Shown here: positions 61,064-64,000 of the stretch, piece after piece
How the letters are laid out: every line of letters begins with the position of its first letter
Numbering within the stretch: the stretch's first letter is position 1
Source of the DNA: Nocardioides sp. Soil797
GTDB lineage: Bacteria; Actinomycetota; Actinomycetes; Propionibacteriales; Nocardioidaceae
NCBI GenBank assembly: GCA_001429555.1
Contig: LMSR01000020.1
Span: 279,417-343,416 of the forward strand
Length of the DNA: 64,000 nucleotides
Reading direction: 5' to 3'
Position numbers and translations under genes: made by a program
Notes under the pieces: generated by a model
What the model saw: the letters and a program-made list of their open reading frames with translations, nothing else
What the model was told of the DNA's origin: nothing
Database searches by the model: none

Positions 61064-61081
61064 TCCGGTGCTCGCACCGGA
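61064..61081. promoter_or_regulatory. Palindrome before the FAD reductase gene
   Basis: TCCGGTGC-TC-GCACCGGA, perfect 8-base arms, ends at the ribosome site (AAAGGA) of the 61093 gene. Either an operator or an RNA hairpin near the start. The rest of the 260-base intergenic region (60830-61092) shows no gene I can support. Confidence 0.4.
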
Positions 61082-61092
61082 AAGGACAGACG

Positions 61093-62241
61093 ATGAACAT
61101 CGTGATCGTCGGAGGCGGACTTGCCGCAGCCAAGGCGGCCGCCGAGCTCCGCGAAGGAGGCCACGCGGGCAGCCTGGTCATCCTGGCCGGGGAGGAGCAC
61201 CTTCCCTACGAACGACCGCCGCTGTCCAAGGGCCTGCTGCTGGGCGAGGCGGAACCGGACTCAGACACGGTCCACGACCAGCAGTGGTACGTCGACCACG
61301 AGGTCGACCTCCGCACCGGCACGACGGCGGACTCGATCGACCTGGACTCGGGCACCGTCCGTGCCGGGGCCGACGTACTCCCCTTCGACAGGTTGCTGCT
61401 GGCCACCGGATCCCGGCCGCGACACCTCCCGCTGGCCGACCGGAGCGGCGCCCCGGTCGCCTACCTGCGCACCCTCGAGGACTCCCGCGCCCTGAAGGAG
61501 CACTTCGGGGCGGGAAGGAGGTTGGTGATCATCGGAGGCGGATGGATCGGACTCGAAGTGGCCGCCGCCGCTCGAGCCGCCGACACCGAGGTCACCGTCG
61601 TCGAGTCACTGGACCTGCCGCTGTTGCGGGTGCTCGGACCCGAAGTGGCCCAGCACTTCGCCGACCTGCACCGGGCCCACGGTGTCGACCTCCGGCTGTC
61701 GGCAGAGGTCGCCGGCATCGATGGCGACGGCACGGTCCACCTCGCCGACGGTGCAGCCCTCGGCTCGGACCTGGTCGTGGTCGGTGTCGGTGTGGAACCC
61801 GTCGACGATCTCGCCCGCCAAGCCGGCCTCGACGTCGACAACGGCGTCCTGGTCAACGAGTTGCTCCGCGCATCCGACCCCCGCGTCTTCGCGGCCGGTG
61901 ACGTCGCCAACCACCGGCATCCCCTTCTGGGCCGCCGGATCCGGGTGGAGCACTGGGACACCGCGATCGAGCAGGGCCGGCACGCGGCGCGGGTGATGCT
62001 CGGCCTCGACGAGGCCTACGAACGACTGCCCTACTTCTTCACCGACCAGTACGACCTCGGCATGGAGTACGTCGGCAGCGTCGGTCCCGAGGGATACACC
62101 GAGGTCCGGGTCGAGGGGGATCCCGCCTCTGGTGCGTTCCGTGCCTACTGGTTGCGCGACGGGCTGGTGGTGGCCGGCATGCACGTCAACGACTGGGACG
62201 CCACCGACGAGATCCGGTCCCGGGTCGGCACCCGAGCCTGA
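61093..62241 (+). CDS. FAD/NAD(P) ferredoxin reductase-like oxidoreductase
   Basis: 382 residues. FAD motif IVIVGGGLAAAKAAAELRE, PYERPPLSKGLL, NAD motif LVIIGGGWIGLEVAAAA, second FAD motif VFAAGDVANHRHP, and the C-terminal WxxAxxQG-like HWDTAIEQG. Matches the rubredoxin/ferredoxin reductase group that feeds oxygenases or P450s. No ferredoxin gene is near. ATG 61093 after AAAGGAC. Confidence 0.88.
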   Translation: MNIVIVGGGLAAAKAAAELREGGHAGSLVILAGEEHLPYERPPLSKGLLLGEAEPDSDTVHDQQWYVDHEVDLRTGTTADSIDLDSGTVRAGADVLPFDRLLLATGSRPRHLPLADRSGAPVAYLRTLEDSRALKEHFGAGRRLVIIGGGWIGLEVAAAARAADTEVTVVESLDLPLLRVLGPEVAQHFADLHRAHGVDLRLSAEVAGIDGDGTVHLADGAALGSDLVVVGVGVEPVDDLARQAGLDVDNGVLVNELLRASDPRVFAAGDVANHRHPLLGRRIRVEHWDTAIEQGRHAARVMLGLDEAYERLPYFFTDQYDLGMEYVGSVGPEGYTEVRVEGDPASGAFRAYWLRDGLVVAGMHVNDWDATDEIRSRVGTRA

Positions 62242-62250
62242 CCTCGGCGC

Positions 62251-62829
62251 TCAGTTGTTGCTGCGCGGGCCCACAAGCGCGGCACGGGCGGTGAGAAGCA
62301 GGAGTACGGCGGCCCCTACGCCGGAGCCCCAGCCGACCGACGACGGGCCCGCGGAGCCCACGATTCGCGCCAACCCGAAGACCAACCCGGAGCCGGCCAC
62401 CAGTGCGATTCCGCGCAGCGACCAACGGGTGAGCAACTCCTGGCCGAGCCGCATCTCGGGCGGCCCGTAGGAGGCGAGGATGCCGCAGACGTGGACCAGC
62501 ACCAGCACGGCTGCGCTGAGTAGGAGATTCACCGGCAGGTCGTCCCCGGGAGCCATCACCCACACGGCGACGGTGAGCAGGATGACGCCCAGTCCGGCGA
62601 ACCCGTCCGGCTGTCGGGCCCCGGCGAGCCCGATGACAATGCCCACGACCCAGGCCCAGACGGGTGTCGGTCCAGGCGCCGGGAACAATGTGAGCAGGGG
62701 GCCGAGCAGCAGCACGCACCGAGCCACCAGGTGCGCCGTCGACCAGTTCTTGACCGGCCACGACCCGAAGGGTCGAGACCCCATCGGCGGGATGGGGATC
62801 CTCACGGCATTGCGTAGTGCGGGTTTCAT
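62251..62829 (-). CDS. Membrane protein of the DUF58 cluster
   Basis: 192 residues, about five membrane helices starting near residue 33 (HLVARCVLLLGPLLTLF), the last at 163-185. Family not recognised. ATG overlaps the stop of the DUF58 gene, so it belongs to that operon. Probably assembles with the DUF58/MoxR machinery. Confidence 0.65.
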   Translation of the reverse strand: MKPALRNAVRIPIPPMGSRPFGSWPVKNWSTAHLVARCVLLLGPLLTLFPAPGPTPVWAWVVGIVIGLAGARQPDGFAGLGVILLTVAVWVMAPGDDLPVNLLLSAAVLVLVHVCGILASYGPPEMRLGQELLTRWSLRGIALVAGSGLVFGLARIVGSAGPSSVGWGSGVGAAVLLLLTARAALVGPRSNN

Positions 62830-64000
62830 CGGCTGAGCTCCCGGGGGAGCGCGGCGCGGCGGCTCAGCCGGCGCATCACGTCGTCGATGGTGCCGGGTCC
62901 GCGCCAGGGGACGACGGGACAGCCCACCCGTGAGAGCTGACGCAGAAGCGCGTCCCGCTCGAGCAGACGCATCCGCCAGGCCAGGTCGTGAAGGTCGCGG
63001 TGGTCACTGCCGCCGGCGACGTCGATCCCGGCCGGGAGGGTGTCTATCAGGGTGAGTGGCAACCCTCGGCTGGCCAGCGTCGCCGTCGCGTTGACGCTGG
63101 TCTGGTGCAGCATCGGGGAGAGGACGAAGACCACCGTGCCGGGCGGGCACGGAAATCGGAGGCGATCGCTGCTGCCCTCGCGCGGCGTTGATGGACGCAC
63201 CTGGGCCAACGCGCTGCGAATCCGCACCAGGTGGTGGATCCCGGCGCCGTAGCCGACGACGAGGTTGCCGCCGTTCATCACCCTGAGTCCGACGCGATCG
63301 CCAGTGCGCAGGTGGTGCTCGGCGAGGGCGGCTGCGGCGCGCACGGTGAGGTCGAGGCTGCTCGGCGACCCGTCGACCCCACCCGACCGGCCGTGGTCTG
63401 CGAAGGCATCGATGACCAGCAGCACGCCGCTGTCCTGCTCGGCGCGCATGGTGTCCACGTGCAGCTCATCGGTGCGCAGCGAGACCCGCCAGTTGATCCG
63501 GCGCAGACGATCACCCGCGCCGAAAACCCGGATCCCGGAGAACTCGGAGCCGTCGCCGATGCGACGTGAGCGGTGGGCACCGACCAGGCCGTCCGGCTGC
63601 GGCAGCTCGGCATCGGCATCGAAGGGACTCGGCTCCGGGAGCACGGTCAGCCGACCGCCACTCGGGGGAGGAGTCGGTCGCCAGCGGAACCCGGCCCACG
63701 CGCTGCTGCCGACGATGACCTGGTCTCCGAGGTCGTGCAGGCCCCAACGTCGCGGACTGATCGGCAGGTCGCCGACCCGGTCCTTGCCGGACTCATTGTC
63801 GCCGGTCTCGGTGTCGCCCGGCGCGGTCTTGCCCGGTGCGCCCCCGCCAGGCGCGCCGTTGTTGGGCACGCCCCGGACCAGGCCGCCGACGGCACCGTGC
63901 GGGGGATCGCTGACCAGGAATCGGGTGTGCTCGACGATGCGGGTCAGGTGCTCGACGTCATCCGCATCCGTGAGGGCGAGGCGCCAGGTGGTGCCCTCTC
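62826..64000 (-). CDS. DUF58 domain protein (5' end outside window)
   Basis: The frame stays open to the window edge, so the start is not visible; an internal GTG at 63869 is unlikely to be the start. A Gly/Pro/Asp-rich linker precedes the DUF58 core: GDGSEFSGIRVFGAGDRLRRINWRVSLRTDELHVDTM, then the vWA-like VLLVIDAFADHG. DUF58 proteins usually pair with MoxR AAA ATPases. Roles include envelope and metal-centre maturation; the specific role here is unknown. Confidence 0.8.
   Translation of the reverse strand, partial: EGTTWRLALTDADDVEHLTRIVEHTRFLVSDPPHGAVGGLVRGVPNNGAPGGGAPGKTAPGDTETGDNESGKDRVGDLPISPRRWGLHDLGDQVIVGSSAWAGFRWRPTPPPSGGRLTVLPEPSPFDADAELPQPDGLVGAHRSRRIGDGSEFSGIRVFGAGDRLRRINWRVSLRTDELHVDTMRAEQDSGVLLVIDAFADHGRSGGVDGSPSSLDLTVRAAAALAEHHLRTGDRVGLRVMNGGNLVVGYGAGIHHLVRIRSALAQVRPSTPREGSSDRLRFPCPPGTVVFVLSPMLHQTSVNATATLASRGLPLTLIDTLPAGIDVAGGSDHRDLHDLAWRMRLLERDALLRQLSRVGCPVVPWRGPGTIDDVMRRLSRRAALPRELSR

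Noticed and set aside
63869..64000. GTG 63869 as true start of the DUF58 protein
   Set aside because: The same frame continues without a stop to the window edge with coding-like residues, and no good ribosome site lies upstream of that GTG.

Overview
The window is a high-GC, gene-dense bacterial chromosome segment from an actinobacterium. The lineage call rests on an actinobacterial integration host factor (mihF), a PriA without helicase motifs, CoaBC, RpoZ and Gmk in the usual actinobacterial order, many GTG starts, and conserved synteny relA-hisS-aspS-rarA-alaS-ruvX-mltG-aroE-aroC-aroK-aroB-aroQ-efp-nusB. The style is closest to Nocardioidaceae; that family assignment is inference. No rRNA, tRNA, CRISPR array, transposase or integrase was seen, and no gene-free stretch exceeds 300 bases (the longest is about 260 bases at 60830-61092).

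Layout. 1-788: tail of relA and a DUF998 membrane protein. 840-3760: an accessory trio made of an EspC-like ESX secretion partner, a 587-residue protein joining a WXG-like N-terminus, 15 RTX nonapeptides and an M91 (NleD-like) zinc protease domain, and an overlapping lipoprotein. This is the best candidate for an undescribed system. 3761-9104: DUF349 protein, metallo-beta-lactamase hydrolase, hisS, aspS. 9114-15608: an oligopeptide/dipeptide ABC importer with unusual gene order, bounded by hairpins. 15710-23194: rarA, two small conserved proteins, alaS, ruvX, mltG, aroE. 23234-30328: a squalene-cyclase-like protein, a prepilin peptidase, aroC-aroK-aroB-aroQ, a SIMPL protein, efp and nusB.

30386-36072 is an accessory patch with two TetR regulators. 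Each faces a divergent neighbour across a recognisable inverted-repeat operator: a methyltransferase in one case and a membrane-anchored serine hydrolase in the other. An acetoacetate-decarboxylase-like protein and a flavin disulfide reductase lie between them.

36081-47571 is a complete UMP biosynthesis operon: pyrR-pyrB-(34-residue ORF)-pyrC-carA-carB-pyrD-pyrK-pyrDB-like-pyrF-lipoprotein. Nearly every junction is an ATGA-type overlap, and the pyrR Shine-Dalgarno sits inside a PyrR-binding hairpin. It encodes a normal class 2 dihydroorotate dehydrogenase and also a PyrK plus class-1B-like pair whose catalytic cysteine is replaced by valine.

47687-57307 is housekeeping (mihF, gmk, rpoZ, coaBC, metK, priA, def, fmt, a YjbR protein, rsmB). 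57392-60218 holds DNA repair genes (LigD-type polymerase, a small orphan, ATP-dependent ligase). 60266-64000 has a secreted DUF4232 protein, an FAD reductase, and the end of a DUF58 cluster that runs off the window.

A recurring signal is TANNNT 6-8 bases before a start codon, which suggests leaderless transcription at nine genes.
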